A DNA stretch of 64,000 nt from Filomicrobium sp. (GCA_017792465.1 CP051234.1:1180606-1244605), one strand, 5' to 3'. Shown: positions 55,385 through 64,000, numbered from the stretch's first letter. Program-made: numbers and translations. Notes: generated by a model from the letters alone, not told the origin.

Positions 55385-56973
55385 CCCTGTCGTTTTCAAA
55401 CCTGTTGGGCTCCGGCAAGCTGTTCTCGATCCGCGGTGGCATCCATCCCGATGACCAAAAGCATCTCTCGAGCGAGACCGCCATCGAAACGATGCCGATG
55501 CCAACGCTTTTGCGGATTCCCCTGCAGCAGCACATCGGGGCGCCGGCCGAACCGGTTGTCGCCAAGGACGATATCGTCAAGAAGGGACAGCTCCTCGCGA
55601 TTGGCCGCGGGGCGGTTTCGGCGGCGATCCACGCGCCGACTTCGGGCCGCGTCATTGCAATCGGCCGCTTCATCGCGCCGCATCCGTCCGGCCTGCCGGT
55701 CGCGACCATTACCATTCGCCCCGATGGCAAAGATGAGTGGTGCGACCTGCCAGCGCCGCTCGATTTGGAAGAGGCGAGCCCTGAGGAGATTGCCGATCGG
55801 GTTGCCTCGTCGGGCATCGTGGGCATGGGCGGAGCAACGTTCCCCTCATCGGTGAAGCTCAACCTGAGAAAGCGGTTCTCGCTTCAAAGCCTCGTCATCA
55901 ATGCCGCTGAATGCGAACCCTACCTGACCTGCGACGACCGGCTATTGCGTGAACGCAGCGATGACGTTGCCGACGGGATTGCCTTCATGGCGCGCGCGTT
56001 GGGCGTCGAAGATGTGATCATCGCGATCGAATCCAACAAACCGGCCGCCATCGCTGCGATGAAAGCATCGGCCGCGAAGATCCCGGCCAAGGCGCAGGTA
56101 GTCGCGGTTCCGACGCGCTACCCGATGGGGTCTGAAAAACATCTCGTCCAGACGCTGACCGGCAAGGAAACGCCGTCGCGCGGATTGACGGCCGACATCG
56201 GCATCGTCGTGCACAACGCGGCGACGGCCTATGCCATCCATCGGGCAGTGCGTTTTGGCGAACCGCTTATTTCACGCATCCTGACGGTTTCGGGACGCGG
56301 CATCACGCGGCCGGCCAATATTGAAGTCCTGGTCGGCACGCCGATTGCCGATATCATTTCCCATTGCGGCGGCCTTGTGGATGAGCCTCGGCGGCTACTG
56401 TTGGGCGGGCCGATGATGGGGCAGCCGATCGCCAATGTACGCGCGCCCGTCGTCAAGGGTACGAACGGCATTCTCGCCCTTAGCGAATCCGAGACCCGAC
56501 GCGATGAAGTCATGCCGTGCATCCGCTGCGGCAGCTGCGTCAACGTCTGTCCTTGTGGGCTGACGCCGCTTGATCTGCATTCGCGCATTCGCAACGAAGA
56601 ACTACAGGGTGCGGTCGATATCGGTCTGCTTGACTGCGTCGCGTGCGGGTCATGCTCTTATGTGTGTCCCTCCAACATTCCGCTGATCCAGTCGTTCAAC
56701 TATGCCAAGGGCAAGCTGACCGTCCAGCAACGCACCAAGCACCGTCAGGAAGAAACCAAGAGGCTCGCTCAGCAGCGCGAAGAGCGAATGGAGAAGATCG
56801 CTGCAGCCAAGCGCGAAGCGATGGCGAAGCGCAAGGCGGAGAAAGAAGCCAAGAAAAAACGGGATGCCGAGAAAAAAAAGCTGGCAGCGGAAGCCGCTGA
56901 AGCAGCCGATGCCCCAGCCAAGGATGAGGCCACGCCAAAGCCAAAGCCTCAGACGGAGGCGGCTGAGCAATGA
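55381..56973 (+). CDS. rnfC: RnfC, NADH-binding Rnf subunit
   Basis: A 530-aa peripheral subunit. The NADH/FMN domain includes GIVGMGGATFPSSVKL and NAAECEPYLTCDDRLL; the two [4Fe-4S] sites are CIRCGSCVNVCPCGL and CVACGSCSYVCPSNI. A C-terminal Ala/Lys/Glu coiled segment of about 80 residues follows (KREAMAKRKAEKEAKKKRD). It couples NADH to ferredoxin reduction for nitrogenase. Confidence 0.97.
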   Translation: MTLSFSNLLGSGKLFSIRGGIHPDDQKHLSSETAIETMPMPTLLRIPLQQHIGAPAEPVVAKDDIVKKGQLLAIGRGAVSAAIHAPTSGRVIAIGRFIAPHPSGLPVATITIRPDGKDEWCDLPAPLDLEEASPEEIADRVASSGIVGMGGATFPSSVKLNLRKRFSLQSLVINAAECEPYLTCDDRLLRERSDDVADGIAFMARALGVEDVIIAIESNKPAAIAAMKASAAKIPAKAQVVAVPTRYPMGSEKHLVQTLTGKETPSRGLTADIGIVVHNAATAYAIHRAVRFGEPLISRILTVSGRGITRPANIEVLVGTPIADIISHCGGLVDEPRRLLLGGPMMGQPIANVRAPVVKGTNGILALSESETRRDEVMPCIRCGSCVNVCPCGLTPLDLHSRIRNEELQGAVDIGLLDCVACGSCSYVCPSNIPLIQSFNYAKGKLTVQQRTKHRQEETKRLAQQREERMEKIAAAKREAMAKRKAEKEAKKKRDAEKKKLAAEAAEAADAPAKDEATPKPKPQTEAAEQ

Positions 56974-58052
56974 GCATTCAAGCGGTCATCAGCGGGCCTC
57001 ACGCCCATTCGATGTCGAGCGTGACGCGGGTCATGCTGCTCGTCATGGTGGCGTTGTTTCCGGCAACCGCTTTTGGGCTTTATCGCTTCGGATGGCCGGC
57101 GATCAATCTGTTTGTCATCACCATCGTTGCGGCCGTTCTTTTCGAGATCGCATGCCTCTCCACGGCCAAACGGCCCATTGCGAAACACGTCCTTGACGGT
57201 TCGGCCGTTCTGACCGGCTGGCTTGTCGCGATGACGTTGCCGCCTTGGGCGCCATGGTGGATTGGTGTGCTCGGCAGCGGTATTGCGATCGTCATCGGCA
57301 AGCATGTCTATGGCGGTCTGGGACAGAACCTCTTCAACCCGGCGATGGTGGCCCGGGTCATGCTGCTGATATCGTTTCCGCTGCACATGACGACGTGGGT
57401 GCTGCCGGCGCCTTTGGGGTCTGCCGGCGCGCCAAGCTTCCTGGAAGGGTTGGAGATCACGTTTCTAGGGACCGGAAAGTTCGATGCCGTCAGTTCGGCT
57501 TCGGTGCTCGGGCACGTCAGCACGGAACTCGGCCGGGGGCTGGCGCTCGATACGATCCTGCCAAAAACGTTTTCTTATTCGCAGCTGGCGCTCGGGCAGG
57601 TTTCCGGCAGCCTTGGCGAAACCAGCGCGGTCTTGATCCTGGCTGGCGGACTATTGCTTTTGGCCACGCGCACGATCACTTGGGCGATCCCCGTTTCGAT
57701 CCTGGCGATGACGGCGCTGCTTGCAACCATCTTCAATTTCATCGACCCAGCTCGCTATCCCGATGCGGTTTTCCACCTGACGTCGGGCGCGTTGATGCTT
57801 TGCGCCTTCTTTATCGCGACCGACTATGTCACCTCACCTTCGACGACGGCCGGTCAGCTCATTTATGGCGCTTCTACCGCGCTTCTCATTTTCATCATCC
57901 GCACTTGGGCTTCGTTCCCCGAAGGCGTCGGCTTTGCCGTGCTCCTGATGAATGCCTGCACGCCGCTCATTGATCATTTTGTCAGGCCGCGTGTCTTTGG
58001 ACGCAATCGCTCGGGCAAGCCGCTGGCTGTTGCTGCGGGGGATGGCAAATGA
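56970..58052 (+). CDS. rnfD: RnfD, flavin-carrying Rnf membrane subunit
   Basis: A 360-aa inner-membrane protein with about nine helices. RnfD usually carries covalent FMN on Thr in a D-x-x-S/T-G-A-T motif; the corresponding site here is FDAVSSASVLG (around residue 170), so glycine and threonine are both replaced by serine. The C-terminal HLTSGALMLCAFFIATDYVTSP helix is typical. It overlaps rnfC by 4 bp. Confidence 0.95.
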   Translation: MSIQAVISGPHAHSMSSVTRVMLLVMVALFPATAFGLYRFGWPAINLFVITIVAAVLFEIACLSTAKRPIAKHVLDGSAVLTGWLVAMTLPPWAPWWIGVLGSGIAIVIGKHVYGGLGQNLFNPAMVARVMLLISFPLHMTTWVLPAPLGSAGAPSFLEGLEITFLGTGKFDAVSSASVLGHVSTELGRGLALDTILPKTFSYSQLALGQVSGSLGETSAVLILAGGLLLLATRTITWAIPVSILAMTALLATIFNFIDPARYPDAVFHLTSGALMLCAFFIATDYVTSPSTTAGQLIYGASTALLIFIIRTWASFPEGVGFAVLLMNACTPLIDHFVRPRVFGRNRSGKPLAVAAGDGK

Positions 58053-58861
58053 GTCTGGCTCTCGATCCCGCTGCTGCTCCGCTTGGCGCGCTTGGCAGAT
58101 TTGCGAAAGCTGCCGTGGCGCGCGTGAAGAAGTCCGCCAACTACGCCTTCCGCTTTCTACGCGTGACGGGCAAGCGCGCCGACCGCAAGCTGCACAAGAG
58201 CTGGCGCGGTCTGACCGATCGCCTGGAATACTACCAAGGACGACCCGAAATGCATGGGGCTCTGCTTGGAGCGTTCGCCATGGCCTCAGCCTTCCTTCTT
58301 GGAACGGCGAACATGAGCACGCAGGATGCCATCGCCGAACGGGCGGCTGAAGATCTGCGCTATTCGCTTTCGCAAGTCGTCCCGCCTGAAATCTATGACA
58401 ACAACCTTGCCAGCGACACCGGCACGTTGACGGATGCCAAAGAGGGTCCGGTCGCGTTTCACCGCGCACGCATGGGGCGGAAGGTCGAGGCGGTGGCGTT
58501 TGAGATTATCGGGCAGGGCTATGGCGGGAGCATCAAGGTCCTGCTCGGCATCGACACCGCCGGTCGTCTGCTGGGTGTTCGAGTTCTCTCGCATGCGGAG
58601 ACGCCGGGTCTTGGCGACAAAATCGAGCAGCAGAAATCCGATTGGATCCTCGGATTCGACGGCTTGTCGCTCGGCAACCCGCCGGTTGCGATGTGGAAAG
58701 TCAAAAAGGATGGCGGGCGTTTCGACCAGTTTTCCGGAGCGACGATTACGCCGCGTGCTGTCGTTGCAGCGATCCGGCGCGGATTGGAGCTCTTCCAGCG
58801 CGACCGCGATCGGTTTCTGGATATCGTCAAGAAACCCGGCAAGGTCAAGGAGACCGGCTGA
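58049..58861 (+). CDS. rnfG: RnfG, FMN-binding Rnf subunit with N-terminal extension
   Basis: A 270-aa protein. The FMN-binding domain ends with DQFSGATITPRAVV, the SGAT site where ApbE attaches FMN to Thr. The membrane helix is MHGALLGAFAMASAFLLGTANM (about 68-90), so the first 65 residues form a basic cytoplasmic extension not seen in usual RnfG. It overlaps both rnfD and rnfE. Confidence 0.95.
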   Translation: MSLALDPAAAPLGALGRFAKAAVARVKKSANYAFRFLRVTGKRADRKLHKSWRGLTDRLEYYQGRPEMHGALLGAFAMASAFLLGTANMSTQDAIAERAAEDLRYSLSQVVPPEIYDNNLASDTGTLTDAKEGPVAFHRARMGRKVEAVAFEIIGQGYGGSIKVLLGIDTAGRLLGVRVLSHAETPGLGDKIEQQKSDWILGFDGLSLGNPPVAMWKVKKDGGRFDQFSGATITPRAVVAAIRRGLELFQRDRDRFLDIVKKPGKVKETG

Positions 58862-59592
58862 TGGCTAGCCAGTATCAAACGATTGCGCGCAATGGTCTTT
58901 GGGACAACAACATTGTCTTCGGGCAGTTGCTGGCGCTTTGTCCGTTGCTGGCTGTGACGGGGACCGCCACCAACGGCCTGGGAATGGGTTTGGCGACGAC
59001 CGCGGTTCTCATCCTATCAGGGCTGACCGTTTCGGTCTTGAGAAACTCGATCACGCCGGAAGTCCGCATCCCTGCCTTCGTGCTGATCATCGCAACGATC
59101 GTGACCATCGTCGACATGACGATGAACGCCTACCTGCACGGCCTGCACAAGGTTCTTGGGTTGTTTATCCCTCTCATCGTGACGAACTGCGCGATCCTCG
59201 GTCGCGCCGAAGCGTTCGCATCGCGGAACGCGCCCGTGCACGCTGCCTATGACGGCCTCATGATGGGGATCGGGTTTACGGCGGCGCTGGTTGCGCTTGG
59301 GGCCGTGCGCGAAATTCTGGGAGCAGGAACGCTTTTTGCCAACGCCTCACTTCTTCTCGGCAAGAGCCTGTCGTTCCTGGAGCTGACGCTCATCCCGAAT
59401 TACGACGGCTTTTTGATTTTGCTGCTGCCGCCGGGCGGGTTCATCGTCTTAGGGTTCCTGCTTGCCCTCAAAGCGATCATTGACGGCAAGGGCGTAACGC
59501 CTCTGCCAATCGACGAAGATCACGAGCGGATCGAGCAGGTGTTCACCGCCACCGGCGCCCATGCCGGTGGCAAGAGGGAAGCGGCATCATGA
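58861..59592 (+). CDS. rnfE: RnfE, Rnf complex subunit
   Basis: A 243-aa six-helix membrane protein paralogous to RnfA. It starts NGLWDNNIVFGQLLALCPLLAVT and has PLIVTNCAILGRAEAF, with the paired cysteines of the membrane [2Fe-2S] cluster. The first base of the ATG is the last of the rnfG stop. Confidence 0.97.
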   Translation: MASQYQTIARNGLWDNNIVFGQLLALCPLLAVTGTATNGLGMGLATTAVLILSGLTVSVLRNSITPEVRIPAFVLIIATIVTIVDMTMNAYLHGLHKVLGLFIPLIVTNCAILGRAEAFASRNAPVHAAYDGLMMGIGFTAALVALGAVREILGAGTLFANASLLLGKSLSFLELTLIPNYDGFLILLLPPGGFIVLGFLLALKAIIDGKGVTPLPIDEDHERIEQVFTATGAHAGGKREAAS

Positions 59593-59855
59593 ATGTAGGT
59601 GTAACTTTCGCGAAGACGACGACGCAGGTCTGGATGAAAATGGAAGTGCCCGACGGCAGCACCGTGCGCGAAGTCATCGAGCGCTCGGGCATCCTGGAGC
59701 AGTTCCCGGAAATCGACCTCGACACGCACAAGGTCGGCATTTTCGGGCAGATCGCCAAGCTCGACAAGGTCGTTGCCGACGGCAACCGCGTCGAGATCTA
59801 CCGGCCAATTACGGCCGATCCGGAACTCCTCGAACTGGAGAACCAAGACGACTGA
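59589..59855 (+). CDS. rnfH: RnfH-like ubiquitin-fold protein
   Basis: An 88-aa ubiquitin-fold protein of the RnfH family (VPDGSTVREVIERSGIL, then VGIFGQIAKLDKVVADGNRVEIYRPI). Related genes end rnf operons. Function is not clear. It overlaps rnfE by 4 bp. Confidence 0.92.
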   Translation: MNVGVTFAKTTTQVWMKMEVPDGSTVREVIERSGILEQFPEIDLDTHKVGIFGQIAKLDKVVADGNRVEIYRPITADPELLELENQDD

Positions 59856-60017
59856 TTTCCCCAGCCCGTGATGGGCAAGGTTTGCATGCTGGCGCTCTCG
59901 GTCCATACTAGGGGCTAGGCTTCAGACCTGTGAGGGATTTCCGTTACCGTTTCTTCGCCAGACCGCGCGATTTCGCCAACTCAGCCCGAGCTCACTGTCC
60001 GTGCCATCGCCACGGGC

Positions 60018-61730
60018 ATGATTGTCGGTGCGCTTTTGACCCCGTGCAACGTCTATAGCGGGCTGAAAATCGGCTGGACGTTCAACATGTCGGTTGCCGC
60101 CGGGCTTATCGGGTTTGTCTTTTGGTCGGCGGCCGGGCGGCTTCGCGGGACGCCGGGTTGGGGCATCAAGGAGAACAACCTCAACCAGACGGCGGCCTCG
60201 GCAGCGGCTTCGATTATCTCCGCCGGACTTGCTGCCCCTATCCCGGCGCTGGCAATTCTGACAGGCCAGACATTGCCGTTCGGGCTGCTGGCAATCTGGC
60301 TGCTCGTCATCAGCCTGCTTGGGATTGTCGTCGCGGCCGGTCTGCGCAATCAGCTCCTGCTACGCGACCGTCTGCCGTTTCCTTCCGGCATGGTGACGGC
60401 CGAAACGATGAGCGAAATCCATCGCGGCGGCAAAGATGCAGCTGCCCTCCTGCAAACGCTTGGCAGCTTGGCGGCGCTCAGCGCTTCGGTCAAAGGCGCG
60501 GTGACCTATTGGGGGATCGGGCCGATTGCGCCGGCTTTCAAGACGGTGCTGTCGACGCGCGGTGGCGAAACTCTCGCGGTCTCAGCGAAAAATCTTGGGT
60601 TTGCGCTCGATCCCTCGTTCCTGATGGTCGGGTTCGGGGCGATTTCCGGGTTGCGCATTTCGGCGTCGCTGTTGCTGGGTTCGCTTCTCGCCTGGGGTGT
60701 CCTCGCTCCGATTGCGCTCTCGAAAGGGTGGGCGCATCCTGGGGCGGCCGATGCCAATGCAGTTTGGTTCGGGCCGCTGGTCGAGTGGCTGTTATGGCCA
60801 GGCGCAACCCTCATGGTGACGGCGTCGTTGACCTCGTTTGCGATTTCCATGGTGCGGGTCTATGGCCGCTCGCATGCGGCTGGGGCCGACGAGGAGGCCG
60901 CGCAAGCGTGGGTCATGCCGCCAAGGATTTTCGCCATAGCCTTCGGCTTTGTTCTTGTGGCCTGCGTCTGGGCGCAGACGTCCATCTTCGGCATCGGGTT
61001 AATCGAAGCCGTTCTGGCCGTCGGGCTCAGTTACGTGCTGGCGATCGTTGCGGCCCGGGTTTCCGGCGAGACTGCGATCACGCCGATTGGCGCGTTGGGC
61101 AAGATCACACAGCTGACGTTCGGCGCGATTTCACCGGGGGCCGTTTCGACCAACCTGATGACGGCGAATGTCACCGGCGGAGCGGCGGGCCAATGCGCCG
61201 ACCTTATGCACGACTTGCGCACCGGACAGATCATCGGCGCAACGCCTTCATTCCAGCTCCTCGCTCAGACATTCGGCGTTCTCGCCGGAGCTTTTGTCGC
61301 GTCCTTCACCTATCTTTTGCTGATCCCCGATCCGGTCAATCAGCTTATCACGCCGGAATGGCCTGCACCTGCTGTCGCGACCTGGAAGGCGGTTGCCGAA
61401 GTTTTATCGCAAGGCGTTTCGGCTATTCCAACGGGCGCGGGCGAAGCCATCGCGGTTGCGGCTGTTGCAGGCATCGGCCTGGCGTTTGCGGAAGCCCATA
61501 GCGAAGACCCTATCCGCAAATGGTTGCCCAGCGCCTCGGTCATCGGACTTGGATTTGTCATTCCAGCATGGAACGCGTTGTCGATGTTTTCCGGGGCTCT
61601 TCTTGCTGCACTTCTGGCGCATTGGGCGCCGGACTTTGCCAAGAAGCGGATCATGGTCATCGCGGCGGGGTTGATCGTTGGCGAAAGCCTCGCTGGCGTG
61701 ATCGGCGCGATGCTGTCGATTGCCGGTTAG
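60018..61730 (+). CDS. OPT-family oligopeptide or metal-chelate transporter
   Basis: A 570-aa membrane protein of the OPT superfamily, with many helices and the family stretches NVYSGLKIGWTFNMSVAAGLIGF, KENNLNQTAASAAASI and PFPSGMVTAETM. Family-like sequence (ELTVRAIATG) appears upstream of ATG 60018 in the same frame, back to a TGA at 59931, but no ATG, GTG or TTG lies there; only ATT codons could start. The true N-terminus is therefore uncertain. Substrate is unknown. It neighbours the acetamidase/formamidase. Confidence 0.85.
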   Translation: MIVGALLTPCNVYSGLKIGWTFNMSVAAGLIGFVFWSAAGRLRGTPGWGIKENNLNQTAASAAASIISAGLAAPIPALAILTGQTLPFGLLAIWLLVISLLGIVVAAGLRNQLLLRDRLPFPSGMVTAETMSEIHRGGKDAAALLQTLGSLAALSASVKGAVTYWGIGPIAPAFKTVLSTRGGETLAVSAKNLGFALDPSFLMVGFGAISGLRISASLLLGSLLAWGVLAPIALSKGWAHPGAADANAVWFGPLVEWLLWPGATLMVTASLTSFAISMVRVYGRSHAAGADEEAAQAWVMPPRIFAIAFGFVLVACVWAQTSIFGIGLIEAVLAVGLSYVLAIVAARVSGETAITPIGALGKITQLTFGAISPGAVSTNLMTANVTGGAAGQCADLMHDLRTGQIIGATPSFQLLAQTFGVLAGAFVASFTYLLLIPDPVNQLITPEWPAPAVATWKAVAEVLSQGVSAIPTGAGEAIAVAAVAGIGLAFAEAHSEDPIRKWLPSASVIGLGFVIPAWNALSMFSGALLAALLAHWAPDFAKKRIMVIAAGLIVGESLAGVIGAMLSIAG

Positions 61731-61782
61731 GTTATGGGCTGCACGCCGCTGCGCTGAGAGCAATCGTGAAAGGAGAGGGCCT

Positions 61783-62721
61783 GTGAAACCTGCTGCCTAT
61801 ACGATCCACCACAGCCATTGCCATTTTTGCTGGGACCGGAGCATCGCGCCTGTCCAAAAGATCGCTCCAGGCGAAACGATCAAGTTCGAGATCATGGATG
61901 CGTCCGGCGGCCAGATCTCGCCGAACAGTTCAGCCGACGTCTTCGCGAACTACAATTCGGATCGCGTCAATCCAGTGAACGGCCCGGTCTACGTTGATGG
62001 CGCGGAACCGGGTGACGTTCTCGTCGTACGGTTGGAGCATTACGCGCCTTCGGGGTGGGGATGGACGGCCAACATCCCAGGCTTCGGCCTGCTCGCGGAC
62101 GACTTCACCGAAGCTCATCTGTTGCATTGGAACTATGACGCGACCGGCAAGACGCCGCTGCTCTTCGGCACGAACGCGCAAATTCCGCTACAGCCTTTTG
62201 CCGGCACGATTGGCGTTGCGCCAGCGGAGCCTGGGCCGCACTCGATCATTCCGCCACGCCGTGTTGGCGGCAACATGGATATCCGCGATCTGGTTGCCGG
62301 GAGCGTCTTGTATCTTCCTGTCGAAGTTACCGGTGCGCTCTTTTCGATTGGCGATACGCATGCGGCGCAGGGAGACGGCGAAGTCTGCGGCACGGCAATC
62401 GAAAGCCCGATGGACGTCGTCGTGACGTTCGACCTCATCAAGGCTCGCAAGCTGGCGATGCCGATGGCTGAGTTGCCTGAGCGCGATGCTACGCTTGCAA
62501 GGGGCAAGTGCTGGATGACGAGCGGGATCGGGCCGGATCTGATGGCGGCCTCGCAGTCGGCAGTGAGCGGGATGATCGATCTCTTGGGCCGCGAAGTGCA
62601 GCTCGACCCCGTCGCGGCCTACATGCTGTGCAGCGTGGCCGGTGACTTGCGCATCAGCCAGATTGTCGACGCGCCGAACTGGACCGTGACCTTCCATATG
62701 CCGCAAACAATCTTCGGCTAG
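61783..62721 (+). CDS. Acetamidase/formamidase family protein
   Basis: A 312-aa amidohydrolase of the FmdA/AmdA family. Stretches include HCHFCWDRSIAPV, GDVLVVRLEHYAPSGWGWT, GGNMDIRDL and GDTHAAQGDGEVCGTAIE, which hold the metal and active-site residues. A GTG at 61783 preceded by AAAGGAGAGG is the start. It would release ammonia from short amides. It follows the OPT transporter by 52 bp, suggesting a small uptake-and-hydrolysis unit. Confidence 0.9.
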   Translation: MKPAAYTIHHSHCHFCWDRSIAPVQKIAPGETIKFEIMDASGGQISPNSSADVFANYNSDRVNPVNGPVYVDGAEPGDVLVVRLEHYAPSGWGWTANIPGFGLLADDFTEAHLLHWNYDATGKTPLLFGTNAQIPLQPFAGTIGVAPAEPGPHSIIPPRRVGGNMDIRDLVAGSVLYLPVEVTGALFSIGDTHAAQGDGEVCGTAIESPMDVVVTFDLIKARKLAMPMAELPERDATLARGKCWMTSGIGPDLMAASQSAVSGMIDLLGREVQLDPVAAYMLCSVAGDLRISQIVDAPNWTVTFHMPQTIFG

Positions 62722-62795
62722 CTTCGGTTTTGACCGCCAATTGCCGCCAACCACGTCGCGCCGCTTGGCAAGGGCCTCAGTCCGATCGTGTGGGT

Positions 62796-63014
62796 TCAGT
62801 GCAGTGGGCCTTTTCTCGGAGCGAAATGCAGTTCGATGACCTTGTGCACGACAAGGCGCCACTCGGCAGAACGTTGCAAGTCCTGATGGCGGGCACAGCA
62901 CTGTGAGCGAGCCTGGGCGACGACCGCGCAGTCGTCTCCGTATTTGCGGATCAGCAACCAAGCCGTCTGGTCAATATCGAGGGGACGGCAGTTCTTCTTC
63001 GTCTCGTCGCTCAC
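62796..63014 (-). CDS. Small conserved hypothetical protein
   Basis: A 72-aa protein (DIDQTAWLLIRKYGDDCAVVAQARSQCCAR, then SAEWRLVVHKVIELHF). It resembles a common alphaproteobacterial family of about 70 aa with an LLI-YGD-A pattern. It overlaps the DUF779 gene by 4 bp, which supports translation. Function is unknown. Confidence 0.7.
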   Translation of the reverse strand: MSDETKKNCRPLDIDQTAWLLIRKYGDDCAVVAQARSQCCARHQDLQRSAEWRLVVHKVIELHFAPRKGPLH

Positions 63015-63373
63015 TCACCAGCCTCAAGTTCGGCGACTTCGGCTTCGGTGAAGACGCGTGACCGTGTCAGGAACCGCACGCCCTCGGGAGCTTCGAGCGA
63101 GAAGCCCGATCCGCGCCCCTCAACGACATCGATGATTAGATGCGTGTGCTTCCAATATTCAAACTGCGACTTTGACATGTAAAACGGCGCGCCACCGATT
63201 TCGCCCATAAGGACATCCTGAGCGCCGATCTTGAACTCTCCAAGGGGGTAGCACATCGGGGCGCTGCCATCGCAGCAGCCGCCTGACTGGTGAAACAGGA
63301 GCGCGCCATGTTTGCTCGTCAAGACATTGATCAACGCAAGAGCGGTTGGGGTGGCGCTTACTCGATCGACCAT
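63011..63373 (-). CDS. DUF779 family protein
   Basis: A 120-aa protein of the DUF779 family, found next to acetaldehyde/ALDH genes. Conserved features are HGALLFHQSGGCCDGSAPMCYP and FYMSKSQFEYWKHTHLIIDVVEGRGSGFSLEAPEG. ATG at 63373 follows AGGAAGAG. Function is unknown; the linkage to the downstream-facing aldehyde dehydrogenase is typical. Confidence 0.9.
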   Translation of the reverse strand: MVDRVSATPTALALINVLTSKHGALLFHQSGGCCDGSAPMCYPLGEFKIGAQDVLMGEIGGAPFYMSKSQFEYWKHTHLIIDVVEGRGSGFSLEAPEGVRFLTRSRVFTEAEVAELEAGE

Positions 63374-63447
63374 TTCGCTCTTCCTCGGCGTCTGCCAGTC
63401 ATCGTCTGTCGTTTCCCGACAATCGGCTTGCACTTGCTTGGTGTTGG

Positions 63448-63485
63448 AAAAAACGGCCGCAGCTCCAGCGAAGGAGACTGCGGCC
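63448..63485 (-). terminator. Rho-independent terminator after aldehyde dehydrogenase
   Basis: GGCCGCAG-CTCC pairs with GGAG-A-CTGCGGCC around a 6-base loop, and the minus-strand transcript then runs into six T. It lies about 90 bp past the dehydrogenase stop and just before the DUF779 gene. Confidence 0.8.
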
Positions 63486-63576
63486 AGTAACCGGAACCAG
63501 GAGGATACGCCCTGCTCAAGAATGGGATAATCCGTGCTTCCGGGGGTTGAGTTCGTGGATGTCGATCACATCTCCA

Positions 63577-64000
63577 TCAGAAGAAGCCGAGCGCTTTGGG
63601 GCTATAGCTGACCAGCATGTTCTTGGTCTGCTGGTAGTGATCGAGCATCATCTTGTGGGTCTCGCGACCGATGCCTGATTGCTTGTAGCCGCCGAACGCC
63701 GCGTGGGCCGGATAGAGGTGATAACAGTTGGTCCAGACGCGACCGGCCTGGATGGCGCGGCCGAAGCGGTAGGCTCTGGTTCCATCACGCGTCCACACGC
63801 CGGCGCCGAGGCCGTAAAGCGTGTCGTTGGCGATCTGGAGTGCTTCGTCATCGTCCTTGAACTTGGTCACGGCAAGAACCGGCCCGAAGATTTCTTCCTG
63901 GAAGACACGCATCTTGTTGTGGCCTTCGAGGATGGTCGGCTTGACGTAGAAGCCGTCGGCCAGTTCGCCTTCCTGCACGTTGCGTTCGCCGCCGGTCAGA
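63577..64000 (-). CDS. Aldehyde dehydrogenase, C-terminal part (continues past window)
   Basis: The C-terminal 140 residues of an NAD-dependent aldehyde dehydrogenase. Visible motifs are [54 protein letters not shown] and the end [13 protein letters not shown], the form of ExaC/AcoD-type acetaldehyde dehydrogenases. The start and catalytic cysteine lie beyond base 64000. The DUF779 gene follows it. Confidence 0.9.
   Translation of the reverse strand, partial: LTGGERNVQEGELADGFYVKPTILEGHNKMRVFQEEIFGPVLAVTKFKDDDEALQIANDTLYGLGAGVWTRDGTRAYRFGRAIQAGRVWTNCYHLYPAHAAFGGYKQSGIGRETHKMMLDHYQQTKNMLVSYSPKALGFF

Overview
The window looks like about 64 kb of chromosome from an alphaproteobacterium, probably Hyphomicrobiales; the genus is not claimed. 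The main taxonomic clues are an imuA-imuB-dnaE2 mutagenesis cassette behind a GAAC-N7-GAAC LexA box (the alphaproteobacterial form) and uniformly high-GC genes of alphaproteobacterial character. No rRNA or tRNA gene was seen to settle it.

Layout. 1-16.2 kb is housekeeping or accessory DNA: a mannose-1-phosphate guanylyltransferase, a glycosyltransferase, methylmalonate-semialdehyde dehydrogenase, cytochrome b561, imuA-imuB-dnaE2, a P1B-5-type metal ATPase with a C-terminal hemerythrin domain, a PfkB kinase and a diguanylate cyclase. 16.3-59.9 kb is one nearly complete molybdenum nitrogen-fixation island. 60-64 kb holds an OPT-type transporter, an acetamidase/formamidase, a DUF779 pair and the 3' part of an aldehyde dehydrogenase.

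The nif island. Most of it reads leftward. In transcription order the units are: nifL, nifA, then nifB-fdx-flavodiiron protein-two [2Fe-2S] ferredoxins-nifQ; nifHDK-nifT-fdx-nafY-DUF6129-unknown 315-aa protein; a single-gene nifEN fusion followed by nifX-rseC-DUF269-DUF683-fdxB-modABC-apbE; iscA-nifU-nifS; nifV-cysE-nifW-nifZ-nifM-FccB-like flavoprotein; then a peroxiredoxin, bfd and bfr. On the right edge rnfABCDGEH reads rightward, divergent from nifL. Two rightward pairs sit at internal or left edges: a SIR2-like protein with a bacteriohemerythrin next to nifH, and a TPR-like protein with a thioredoxin-like [2Fe-2S] ferredoxin.

How it works together. NifD, NifK and NifE carry the standard cluster-ligand residues at the same positions as Azotobacter vinelandii. 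NifB, NifQ, NifV, NifEN, NifX and NafY make FeMo-cofactor; NifU, NifS and IscA make Fe-S clusters; ModABC imports molybdate; Rnf, flavinylated by ApbE, together with several ferredoxins supplies electrons. Flavodiiron protein, peroxiredoxin, bacterioferritin and hemerythrin would handle oxygen and iron. Sigma-54 -24/-12 elements with upstream TGT-N10-ACA NifA sites precede nifH, nifEN, iscA-nifUS, nifV and rnf and, more unexpectedly, the SIR2-hemerythrin pair and the TPR-ferredoxin pair. The regulator type (NifL plus a NifA without the cysteine linker), NifM, NafY and the rnf-nifLA linkage resemble gammaproteobacterial diazotrophs, so transfer of the whole island is likely.
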